Below, piece after piece: positions 27,685 through 34,728 of a stretch of DNA of 64,000 nt (its first letter is position 1; every line of letters begins with the position of its first letter). The translations under genes were made by a program, and so were the position numbers. Source of the DNA: Pelagibius sp040217155 (GTDB lineage: Bacteria > Pseudomonadota > Alphaproteobacteria > Kiloniellales > Kiloniellaceae); the NCBI GenBank assembly GCA_040217155.1, contig JAVJNS010000004.1, forward strand, positions 222,784-286,783, given 5' to 3'. The notes beneath the pieces are model-generated. The model worked only from the letters and a program-made list of their open reading frames with translations. It was not told where the DNA came from and made no database searches.

Positions 27685-28575
27685 TCAAAGTCCGAAACGC
27701 GACCACAGGGAGCGCTCCTCGACGGCGGCCAGGACGCCGGCCGCCCAATCCGCCGGCGCCGGCGGATCGCCATCCGGCCCTGGCAAACCGCCGTCAGCCC
27801 GGCTCCGCCCCAGACCGAGGCGGCGCAGCAGACGCTTCGGCCCCTGGATCCGGCGCAGGCGCACCCGCTTGCCGAAGCGGTCGCGCAGCACCTGGCGCAG
27901 GTCGCCGAGTGAATCGGCGAGCCCCAACTCGACAGCCTTGCCGCCGGCCCAGTACTCGCCGCTGAACAGCACGTCGTCGCCGGCCTTCAGCCGGTGGCCG
28001 CGACGGTCGCGCACCATTTCCTTGAACACCTCGTGCAGTTCGACCTGCAGCGCCTTCAACCGCGCCACATCGTCCGGATCTTCCGGGCGGAAGGGGTCCA
28101 GCGTCGACTTGTGCTCGCCCGCCGCATAGACGCGGCGCTCGACCCCGACCTTTTCCAGAAGTTCGGTGAAACCGAACCCGGACGTGATGACCCCGATGGA
28201 GCCGACGATGGACGTCGGCTGGACGAAAATTTCATCGGCCGCGCAGGCCAGCCAGTAGCCGCCCGAGGCGGCCACGTCCTCGCAGAAAGCCAGGACCGGC
28301 AGTTCCTTTTCCCGGGCCAGGTCGCGCACCCGCTTGGCGATGAGGGCGGATTGGGCGGGCGAGCCGCCGGGCGAATTGATCACCAGGGCGACCGCTTTCA
28401 GGCGGGGCTGGGCAAAGGCCCGGTCGATCAGCGCCTCCAGGCCGGCAAGGCTCATGCCGCTGCGCAGCGGGCCGACGCCGCCGATGACGCCGCTCAGCCG
28501 GAGGACGGCCACTTCCGGCCGCGGGCGGCGAAACCTCTCGAAGGTCACCAGGCTCCAGATCGTTCGCAATACCAT
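27685..28575 (-). CDS. S49 family serine peptidase (SppA/SohB-like)
   Basis: This 296-residue peptidase has the Ser/Lys dyad of signal-peptide peptidase-type enzymes: Ser104 in AASGGYWLACAADEI and Lys156 in AGEHKSTLDPF. The oxyanion region INSPGGSPAQS is present. It is the short, single-domain form. A hydrophobic N-terminus (MVLRTIWSLVTF) may associate with the inner membrane, but there is no clear cleavable signal. It probably degrades membrane-associated peptides. Confidence 0.87.
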   Translation of the reverse strand: MVLRTIWSLVTFERFRRPRPEVAVLRLSGVIGGVGPLRSGMSLAGLEALIDRAFAQPRLKAVALVINSPGGSPAQSALIAKRVRDLAREKELPVLAFCEDVAASGGYWLACAADEIFVQPTSIVGSIGVITSGFGFTELLEKVGVERRVYAAGEHKSTLDPFRPEDPDDVARLKALQVELHEVFKEMVRDRRGHRLKAGDDVLFSGEYWAGGKAVELGLADSLGDLRQVLRDRFGKRVRLRRIQGPKRLLRRLGLGRSRADGGLPGPDGDPPAPADWAAGVLAAVEERSLWSRFGL

Positions 28576-28693
28576 GTCGCTCGAACTGCCCTCTTTTCCT
28601 GCCCTTGCGCTATCGACCCGCGGGACCGCGCATCATTCCGGACCAAAGTTCTGACCCCGCCGCGGTCTCACCAAGCCGCAGCACGGCGCCAGT

Positions 28694-29455
28694 CTATAGA
28701 TCAAGGCCGCGGGCGTCGCGTAGGATTGCCTCGGCTTGCGGCGTAAAGCAGCCCTGGGCATCGTGCAATGCCAGTCCGGGCAGCACGCGCAGGGGGCCGC
28801 CACTTCCCTTGAGGGCCTGAACCAGGATCCGCTTCGCCCCCTCGCCGCCGCGCGGCCAGAGCGGACAGACCGCGACATCGCCACAGCTCTCGGAAAGCAA
28901 ACCCAGGATCTTGTGCAGCCGGTCGGCGCGGTGGATCACGGTAATGCTGCCGCGCGGGCGCAAGACCGAGAGGGCACAGGCGAGCCAGGTGCCGAGGCCC
29001 GCCGCACCTTCCACCGTGGCGATGCGGCGCAGTTCGTTGGTCGAAGCGCGCGCCGTGCCGGGTTCCAGATACGGCGGGTTCAGCATGACATGGTCGAAGA
29101 CGCCGGCAGCCAGCGACGGCGGCGGCGCGGCGACGTCGCCGGTGAAGACGCGAAATCGCTCCTCGCAAGCATTGAGACCGGCATTGCGGCGCGCCAACTC
29201 AACCAGCCAGGGCTGCAGCTCGAGCCCCGTCACGCGGATCCCGGGCACCCGTGTCAGCAGACAGAGCCCGGCGGTCGCCACCCCGCAGCCCAGATCGACC
29301 ACTGCCTCATCCGGCACCGCCGGCACGGCTGCCGCCAGCAGCACCGGATCGATCGCCGCCCGGTAGCCGTCGGCCGGCTGGTGCAACCGCAGACGGCCGC
29401 CCAGAAAGGCGTCTTCGGTCAAGGCGTCCTCAACCAGCGGAGGGATCAGCGTCAC
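28694..29455 (-). CDS. TrmN6-like tRNA1(Val) adenine-N6 methyltransferase
   Basis: This 253-residue N6-adenine methyltransferase has a SAM site (VVDLGCGVATAGLCLL, 52-67) and the catalytic NPPY motif at 126-129 (MLNPPYLEPG). The N-terminal LGGRLRLHQPADGYRAAIDPVLLA is typical of the TrmN6/YfiC family, which modifies A37 of tRNA1(Val). It starts with GTG at 29455, overlapping the stop of the DUF2007 gene (GTGA), so the two are coupled. Confidence 0.83.
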   Translation of the reverse strand: MTLIPPLVEDALTEDAFLGGRLRLHQPADGYRAAIDPVLLAAAVPAVPDEAVVDLGCGVATAGLCLLTRVPGIRVTGLELQPWLVELARRNAGLNACEERFRVFTGDVAAPPPSLAAGVFDHVMLNPPYLEPGTARASTNELRRIATVEGAAGLGTWLACALSVLRPRGSITVIHRADRLHKILGLLSESCGDVAVCPLWPRGGEGAKRILVQALKGSGGPLRVLPGLALHDAQGCFTPQAEAILRDARGLDL

Positions 29456-29670
29456 GGGCGGTATTCCTCCTCGCCGGCATCGCGCATGACCTGCCGGGCC
29501 CTCAGATAGTCGCTGTCATCGACCACGAGGCGGCGCGGCAGGATACCGATCGAACCCTCGATGATGCTGGTGTGTTGGTCGAGCACCAGGGTCCCAATGC
29601 CGGCATCGGCCAGCAAGGCCTCCAGCCACGACAGCTTGACCATGTCGTTGGTGCGAATCAGTTCTTTCAT
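29452..29670 (-). CDS. DUF2007 putative signal-transducing protein
   Basis: This 72-residue protein begins MKELIRTNDMVKLSWLEALL and ends with DSDYLRARQVMRDAGEEEY, matching the DUF2007 family, whose fold resembles the PII/ACT ferredoxin-like class. Function is unknown. It is translationally coupled to the downstream TrmN6-like gene. The ATG at 29670 is the start; its immediate upstream region is a 17-bp tandem array. Confidence 0.82.
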   Translation of the reverse strand: MKELIRTNDMVKLSWLEALLADAGIGTLVLDQHTSIIEGSIGILPRRLVVDDSDYLRARQVMRDAGEEEYRP

Positions 29671-29672
29671 AC

Positions 29673-29723
29673 CAATTACCGTCTTTGCCCAATTACCGTC
29701 TTTGCCCAACTACCGTCTTTGCC
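29673..29723. repeat. three tandem 17-bp units upstream of the DUF2007 gene
   Basis: CAATTACCGTCTTTGCC at 29673-29689 and 29690-29706 is exact; CAACTACCGTCTTTGCC at 29707-29723 has one change. The array starts two bases upstream of the minus-strand ATG, so it occupies the ribosome-binding and leader region. Confidence 0.9.
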
Positions 29724-29832
29724 CAGTCGCCGTTATAGCGCCTTTCGTCGCCGGCGGGGTATCGTGCTTGACCGTTTGACGGTTGAACCTATGCTGCCAT
29801 AGAGGTTGGCTGGCCGCCCGTCGGAAGTCCGG

Positions 29833-29873
29833 CCAGATCCTTGGGGCCAGATCCTTGGGGCAAATCCTTGGGG
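29833..29873. repeat. three tandem 13-14-bp units upstream of ispB
   Basis: CCAGATCCTTGGGG at 29833-29846 and 29847-29860 is exact, and CAAATCCTTGGGG follows at 29861-29873. It lies in the non-coding gap between the DUF2007 and ispB genes. The rest of this gap (29724-30007) shows nothing else. Confidence 0.85.
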
Positions 29874-30007
29874 TAGAATACTTCGGCGCCGTTTGCGGGC
29901 AAAGCACCGTGGGCAAGGCGGCGGGCGCGGGATGCCGCCCGGCTGAGCAGAACCAGGTCGTCAGGGCGCTTAGTGCCCGGCGCCCGCAAGAACGTGAGGG
30001 GATTGCC

Positions 30008-31030
30008 TTGGCGCTAGCCGCCGAACTCGACAAACAGGCACAAGGGGCCGCGCAGAGCGGCCTGGAGCCCTTGACCAGTCTGGTCGCCGACGACCTGCAG
30101 GCGGTGAACCGTCTCATCGTCGAGCATATGCATTCCCCCGTGGCACTGATCCCGCAGTTGGCCAGCCACATTGTCGCCGCCGGCGGCAAGCGGCTCCGCC
30201 CCATGTTGACGCTGGCGGCGGCGCGGCTCTGCGATTATCAGGGCGAGCGCCATCTGGGTCTGGCGGCCTGCGTCGAATTCATCCATACCGCGACCCTGCT
30301 GCACGACGATGTCGTCGACGCGAGCGACCTGCGCCGCGGCCTGGCCACGGCCAACGCCGTGTGGGGCAACAAGCCCAGCGTCCTGGTCGGCGACTTCCTT
30401 TTCAGCCGCGCCTTCCAGCTGATGGTGGTCGACGGCTCGCTCGACGTGCTGCGCATCCTCTCCAACGCTTCGGCGGTGATCGCCGAGGGCGAGGTGCTGC
30501 AGCTCATGACCGCCAACGACACCACCTCCGACGAGCAGACCTATATGGAGGTGATCGAGGCGAAGACGGCGGCGCTGTTCGCCGCGGCCTGCCGCATCGG
30601 TGCGGTGGTGGCCGAGCGGCCGGACGCCGACGAAGAGGCACTGGAGCGTTTCGGCAGCGGCTTCGGCATCGCCTTCCAACTGGTCGACGACGTGCTCGAC
30701 TATTCCGCCCTGCAGGCCGAGCTCGGCAAGGCCGTGGGCGACGACTTCCGCGATGGCAAGATCACGCTGCCGGTGGTCCTGGCATTCCAGCGAGCCGATG
30801 ACGCGGAGCGGGCATTCTGGCGCCGCTGCCTGGAGGCGCAGGACCAGCGGGACGGCGATCTGGAACAGGCCATCGACTACCTGCAGCGCCACGGCGCTCT
30901 GGCCGACGCCATGGCCCGGGCGAGAAACTATGCCGATACCGCCCGCGCGGCGCTGGACCGCTTTCCCGACAGCCCGGCCAAGGCGGCCTTGCTGGAAGTG
31001 GTGGAATTCTGCGTGAACCGCGCCTACTGA
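30008..31030 (+). CDS. ispB: polyprenyl (octaprenyl) diphosphate synthase
   Basis: This 340-residue trans-isoprenyl diphosphate synthase has both aspartate-rich motifs: DDVVD (100-104, in FIHTATLLHDDVVDASDLRR) and DDVLD (227-231, in FQLVDDVLDY). GGKRLRPML marks the isopentenyl-PP site. The family makes the C40-C50 side chain of ubiquinone at the membrane. The start is taken as TTG 30008 because GAGGGG lies 6 bases upstream; no in-frame ATG precedes the conserved region, and the open frame further upstream covers tandem repeats. The side-chain length cannot be fixed from sequence. Confidence 0.9.
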   Translation: MALAAELDKQAQGAAQSGLEPLTSLVADDLQAVNRLIVEHMHSPVALIPQLASHIVAAGGKRLRPMLTLAAARLCDYQGERHLGLAACVEFIHTATLLHDDVVDASDLRRGLATANAVWGNKPSVLVGDFLFSRAFQLMVVDGSLDVLRILSNASAVIAEGEVLQLMTANDTTSDEQTYMEVIEAKTAALFAAACRIGAVVAERPDADEEALERFGSGFGIAFQLVDDVLDYSALQAELGKAVGDDFRDGKITLPVVLAFQRADDAERAFWRRCLEAQDQRDGDLEQAIDYLQRHGALADAMARARNYADTARAALDRFPDSPAKAALLEVVEFCVNRAY

Positions 31031-31095
31031 GGCGACGTCGGCCTCTGCGCCCGCCGCCCACCGCCCACCGCAGGGACCGGGCGGGCCGCCCGGTT

Positions 31096-31347
31096 TTAGA
31101 GCTCCTCCTGGATGGTCTGGCGCCATTCGCCCAGCCAACTCAACTCGTCGAGAAAGACCATCAGCTTCACGCAGAGGGCGACCGGGTGGGGAATCCGGGC
31201 GGTGCCGGAAGCCCAGCGCCGCACCGTGCGGTCGTTCACTCTGAGTTCTTGCGCCAGAGCGGTCTGCCAGCGCGCGCTGCCGTAGAGGCGGCTGCAGAGC
31301 TCCTTGAGCTGCGTGGCCGTCATGGCGTCTTCCTCGCTTGTCCCCAT
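31096..31347 (-). CDS. small helix-turn-helix protein
   Basis: This 83-residue protein has a Cro/CI-like HTH (QTALAQELRVNDRTVRRWAS, about 28-47) followed by a helical tail (VALCVKLMVFLDELSWLGEW). It could act as an autorepressor or as a transposon/phage-derived regulator. Two starts are reasonable: ATG 31347 with AAAGG upstream, and ATG 31323 with GAGGAAG at ideal spacing (75 residues). It is transcribed away from the AT-rich sRNA region, whose repeated TAGGCTATT elements may be its operators. Confidence 0.65.
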   Translation of the reverse strand: MGTSEEDAMTATQLKELCSRLYGSARWQTALAQELRVNDRTVRRWASGTARIPHPVALCVKLMVFLDELSWLGEWRQTIQEEL

Positions 31348-31458
31348 TGAAATGACCTTTCTATGCTGCACGTGATGCATCTTGGGGCTTCACTCTAGGG
31401 CAAATTGGCCAATTCATCAAGACAGTTTGGACATTTCGCCCTATTATCAGATTCTATA

Positions 31459-31532
31459 TAGGCTATTTTGCCCTATTATTTTATGATTTCTCCCTATCTT
31501 CCACCATATTAGGCTATTATGACCTATTTATT
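31459..31532. promoter_or_regulatory. two direct repeats in the AT-rich region, candidate operators
   Basis: TAGGCTATTTTGCCCTATT (from 31459) and TAGGCTATTATGACCTATT (from 31510) are imperfect copies spaced 51 bases, about five helical turns; further CCTAT(T/C) variants lie between them. The AT-rich stretch 31380-31620 is unlike the rest of the window and otherwise non-coding. A regulator such as the adjacent HTH protein may bind here; this is inference. Confidence 0.45.
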
Positions 31533-31585
31533 GTCTAGTCTATCTGTCGCCATCAAATAAAATTTCATAACAGATCGTTTTTCGA

Positions 31586-31614
31586 TTGACTCTATAGATC
31601 AACGAATATATATT
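31586..31614 (+). promoter_or_regulatory. sigma70-type promoter of the candidate sRNA
   Basis: TTGACT (-35, 31586-31591), exactly 17 bases, then TATATT (-10, 31609-31614). It is the best housekeeping promoter match I found in the window. The start point should be about 31621. Confidence 0.7.
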
Positions 31615-31620
31615 TTGGTC

Positions 31621-31754
31621 ATCGTTCAGACGCAGACAGCATCACTCTTCGCATTCCTGATCGAAGTACTTCGCATCTCGTGTCTTGTATCTGAAGCTGA
31701 CCTACATCGCATATTCAAGAAACTGGGGGTCGATTTCTTCGACCCCCTTTTTTT
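31621..31754 (+). ncRNA. candidate small RNA of about 134 nt
   Basis: A transcript from the predicted start to the terminator would be about 134 nt. It has an internal short hairpin around CGAAGTACTTCG (31664-31675) and ends in a canonical terminator. No convincing ORF lies inside: an open frame from 31615 runs through the terminator stem and lacks a ribosome-binding site. It matches no RNA family I can recall. It lies between a divergent HTH gene and a pentapeptide-repeat gene. Confidence 0.55.
31725..31754 (+). terminator. Rho-independent terminator of the candidate sRNA
   Basis: GGGGGTCGA (31725-31733), a five-base loop and TCGACCCCC (31739-31747) form a perfect 9-bp stem followed by seven T residues (31748-31754). 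Confidence 0.9.
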
Positions 31755-31822
31755 GACCGCCACGGACAGGAAGAAGAAGGACCCGTACCGAAAAGAACGC
31801 CAAACAGGTGAGGACGTAGGTA

Positions 31823-32344
31823 ATGACCAACCCTTGTGAAACGTTGACCCGGTGTGAAACGTTGACCCGGGACCGGCCCGCCCAGAAGGTCCTGATCGGC
31901 GCCCGGCTGACAGCCATCGGGCTGCGGCCCATCCTGGAGGCCCACGCGCGCCACCGGGCCGGACGCGCCGACGGACGCCGCGCGGTCCTGCTGCGCTGCG
32001 ATCTCAGCGGGCTCGATCTCAGCGGTGCCGACCTGCGCGGCGCCGATCTGGTTGAGTGCGATTTCGAAAGCTGCAACCTGACCGGCGCCCGCCTGGAGGA
32101 AGCCACGCTGACCGGCTGCCGGTTTACCGACAGCTTGCTCAACGCGGCCCGCTTCGCCGGGGCCGAACTCGCCCGCAGCAGCTTCCATATGGCCGACCTG
32201 CGGGGCGCGGATTTCAGGGACGCCAAACTGCAGGACGTGGAACTGGACTGCGCCTTGCTCGGGACCAGTCCGGAATCCGGCCTGCCAACCATCATCGACA
32301 CGCGCATTCTCGACCGCGTTTTTGCTCGCCGGCGTTGCCATTGA
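31823..32344 (+). CDS. pentapeptide-repeat protein
   Basis: This 173-residue protein contains about ten A(D/N)LXX-type pentapeptides between residues 58 and 140 (CDLSGLDLSGADLRGADLVE, ADLRGADFRDAKLQD), which fold as a right-handed quadrilateral beta-helix. Some relatives mimic DNA and protect gyrase, but most have no known role. The N-terminus carries a six-residue duplication (CETLTR twice) caused by an 18-bp tandem duplication near the start codon. ATG 31823 follows GTAGG. There is no signal peptide, so it is cytoplasmic. Confidence 0.8.
   Translation: MTNPCETLTRCETLTRDRPAQKVLIGARLTAIGLRPILEAHARHRAGRADGRRAVLLRCDLSGLDLSGADLRGADLVECDFESCNLTGARLEEATLTGCRFTDSLLNAARFAGAELARSSFHMADLRGADFRDAKLQDVELDCALLGTSPESGLPTIIDTRILDRVFARRRCH
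31835..31870. repeat. exact 18-bp tandem duplication in the pentapeptide gene
   Basis: TGTGAAACGTTGACCCGG occurs twice without a gap (31835-31852, 31853-31870). It keeps the frame and doubles the peptide CETLTR. Confidence 0.9.
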
Positions 32345-32424
32345 GGCGGCTTGCCGCGGCACCAGTACACGCAGTAGTAGACTCCGTCCGAATTCAGCCC
32401 GCTCAAGTAGCTGTCGGGCCGACG

Positions 32425-32529
32425 ACTAATCACGATAGACATCGTTAAAATGATTAGTGCTGAACTTGGCGAATAGCCACCGCCGTTAACAACTCATTAG
32501 TTTCCGGCTCGTAACTTACAGACTAATCA
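32425..32529. promoter_or_regulatory. four ACTAATCA-type half-sites upstream of the redox cluster
   Basis: ACTAATCA at 32425-32432 and 32522-32529, its exact reverse complement TGATTAGT at 32451-32458 and a one-base variant TCATTAGT at 32494-32501 lie in the 212-base gap before the rhodanese-like gene. The last copy is 27 bases before the start codon. They look like binding sites of a regulator of the cluster. Confidence 0.5.
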
Positions 32530-32556
32530 ATTCTTAACTACGCGGAGTGATGTGCT

Positions 32557-32988
32557 ATGCGTTGGATCTTCCCCGCAGTCTTACTTTGTGCCGGACTGCT
32601 CGCGGCAACGGCGGACCAGGTCTCCGCCGCCGAGGAAACGCCGACTCAACTCGACGGCGTGACCATCGTGACCCCCGACCAGTTGCGCCCGATGTTGAAC
32701 AAGGGCGTGACGGTTTACGACCTTCGCAAGAAGGCCTCTTACGTAGATGGCCACGTGCCGGGCGCGAAGTCGGCAGCGAGCTACTACGACGCCACCGATA
32801 CCACGCTGGACACCAGCTTCCTGGGACCGAACAGGTCCGACAGGATCGTCTTCTACAGCCACGGGTCCACCGGCTGGAAGAGTTACTGGGCGGCGCAGCG
32901 CGCAGTGGAAGCCGGCTATTCGAACGTCATGTGGATGCGTGGTGGTTATTCCGAGTGGACTGCGGGGGAGAATCCGGTTTCCCGCTGA
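32557..32988 (+). CDS. periplasmic rhodanese-fold protein lacking the catalytic Cys
   Basis: The 143-residue protein has a cleavable signal peptide (about 1-25, ending VSAAEE) and a single rhodanese domain: VTPDQLRPML, VYDLRKKASYVDGHVPGA and the C-terminal MWMRGGYSEWTAGENPV. In the active-site loop FYSHGSTGWKS (99-109) the sulfur-carrying Cys is replaced by Ser101, so it cannot be a normal sulfurtransferase and probably binds a ligand or partner. It is the first gene of a likely operon with a histidine kinase 50 bases downstream, then a cytochrome b and a flavo-iron-sulfur reductase. Confidence 0.83.
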   Translation: MRWIFPAVLLCAGLLAATADQVSAAEETPTQLDGVTIVTPDQLRPMLNKGVTVYDLRKKASYVDGHVPGAKSAASYYDATDTTLDTSFLGPNRSDRIVFYSHGSTGWKSYWAAQRAVEAGYSNVMWMRGGYSEWTAGENPVSR

Positions 32989-33038
32989 CCGCCGCAAGGC
33001 TGGTCTGCTCGGCACATTGGCAGGGAAAGGGCTCGCTG

Positions 33039-34694
33039 GTGCTACGCGGAGCTCGCGGACTGGGCTGGTTTGGACGCATTAGGACCCAGGCTCAGATAGC
33101 CATGGTGGTGTTCCTTGTTGTCCTGGTGGCCCAGTTCGCCGCACTTTCCTATGCCCTGCAGCGCGACCACGCGCTGATGCAGGACATCGTTGAAGAGAAC
33201 GAATCCTCCCGCAAGGCCATCGACGCCCTGTCCGATGACCTCTTCTCGCTGAGCTATCGAATCCTTGGCGTCAGCGGCGGCATCTATGCCGCCCAAAGCA
33301 TATCCTTCGAGCTTCCCGAACTCGGCAGCAGCATCGTCGGCAGTTGGACCCGGGTGCACAGAAGGCTTTCCAATTTTTCCGACGAAGAAACCAAGCAGCG
33401 CGCCGCCACGGCGGTCGCCGGCCTGCCCAAATTCCTGAAGAAGACCGAAGCCCTGTTCAGCAATATCGGACCGGTGCCGAGCCCCGCCGAACTGCTGTTG
33501 CTGGAACGCAACCACGACGAATGGCTCGACTACCGCACCGCACTGACGATCTTCACCGATGCGGTCCGCAAGCGCGTCGCCGAAAACTCGGCCGCGAACT
33601 TCGCCGAGCTCAAGAATATTCAGTCGAAGCTCACGGTCTGGTCGGTGATCGCCTTAGCCAGTGGCCTCGTCGCCCTCGCCGTCACCTGGTATATTCTGAT
33701 TTTCCTCATCGCCAGGCCGGTGACGATGCTGGTCGCCTCGATGCGGCGCATTGCCACCGGCGACACCACCACGCCCGTTCCCAATGTCGACCGCGCCAAC
33801 GAAGTCGGCGACATGGCGCGGGCGGTCCAGGTGTTCAAACGGAAATCCAAAGAGAACCAACGCCTGCAGATCGAGGAAGCGAAGCAGAGTGCGGAACTGG
33901 CTACGGCCCGGGATGAAGCGCAGGCGGCCAATCGCGCGAAATCGGAATTCCTCGCCAATATGAGTCACGAACTGCGCACCCCCTTGAATGCCATCATCGG
34001 GTTCTCGGAGATCATGACCCGTGAACTGCACGGCAAACTCGGGAACGACCGCTACAACGACTATGCCGTCGACATCCATCAAAGCGGGCGGCACCTTCTG
34101 GAAATCATCAACGACATCCTCGACATCGCCAAGGTCGAAGCGGGCAAGTTGGAACTGCGCCAGGATATCATCCGGGTGGGCGAACTCTTCGAGTCCTGCC
34201 AAAGACTGATGGGCGAACGGGCGGTCACGGCCGGCGTATCGCTGGTCATCGAACCGCCCACGGAGCTGCCGGCCCTGATCGCCGACGACACCCGCCTGCG
34301 GCAGATCCTGCTTAACCTGCTTTCCAATGCCATCAAGTTTACACCCAACGGCGGCGAGGTTGTGATGCGGGCCCGGGTCGCTCCCGACGGACGCTGCGAA
34401 CTGCTGGTGAGCGACACCGGAATCGGCATGACCGAGCAGGAAATCGGCCATGCGATGCAGCCCTTCACCCAGATCGACAACTCGCTTTCCCGGCGCTTCG
34501 AAGGCACCGGTTTGGGACTGCCCCTGACAAAAGCGCTAGTAGAATTGCACTCGGGTGAGCTAAAGTTGCATAGTGAACGTGGAGTCGGCACTACCGCTAG
34601 CATTGCGTTGCCGCAGTCGGTAGACGACGCTAGCTTGATCGAAGCGCCTGAAGTACGCGCACCAAAACCAAAAGTGGCACAAGCAAGCCGCTAG
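33039..34694 (+). CDS. membrane sensor histidine kinase with HAMP domain
   Basis: This 551-residue kinase has transmembrane segments at about 21-40 and 199-225 flanking a helical periplasmic sensor domain of about 155 residues, a HAMP domain (about 226-272), a short coiled coil, HisKA with phospho-acceptor His310 (NMSHELRTPLNAIIGFSEIM) and HATPase_c with N-box NLLSNAIKF, DTGIGM and GTGLGLPL. There is no receiver domain and no response-regulator gene nearby. The start is taken as GTG 33039, with AGGGAAAGGG upstream; no in-frame ATG precedes the first membrane segment. Co-location with the rhodanese-like and cytochrome genes suggests that it senses a redox or sulfur-related signal. Confidence 0.87.
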   Translation: MLRGARGLGWFGRIRTQAQIAMVVFLVVLVAQFAALSYALQRDHALMQDIVEENESSRKAIDALSDDLFSLSYRILGVSGGIYAAQSISFELPELGSSIVGSWTRVHRRLSNFSDEETKQRAATAVAGLPKFLKKTEALFSNIGPVPSPAELLLLERNHDEWLDYRTALTIFTDAVRKRVAENSAANFAELKNIQSKLTVWSVIALASGLVALAVTWYILIFLIARPVTMLVASMRRIATGDTTTPVPNVDRANEVGDMARAVQVFKRKSKENQRLQIEEAKQSAELATARDEAQAANRAKSEFLANMSHELRTPLNAIIGFSEIMTRELHGKLGNDRYNDYAVDIHQSGRHLLEIINDILDIAKVEAGKLELRQDIIRVGELFESCQRLMGERAVTAGVSLVIEPPTELPALIADDTRLRQILLNLLSNAIKFTPNGGEVVMRARVAPDGRCELLVSDTGIGMTEQEIGHAMQPFTQIDNSLSRRFEGTGLGLPLTKALVELHSGELKLHSERGVGTTASIALPQSVDDASLIEAPEVRAPKPKVAQASR

Positions 34695-34728
34695 CAGGAG
34701 AGGGTCTCAGAGTGCAGGGAGTTAGGCA

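Noticed and set aside
29673..29723. CRISPR-like array
   Set aside because: Units are directly adjacent with no spacers, and no cas genes are present.
31615..31839. A 74-codon frame through the sRNA region
   Set aside because: It has no ribosome-binding site and runs through the terminator hairpin and T-run.
33039..34694. Possible fusion of the rhodanese-like gene and the kinase, suggested by a frame open from 32547
   Set aside because: The rhodanese-like protein is in another frame and has its own start and stop; the kinase has a good GTG start at 33039.
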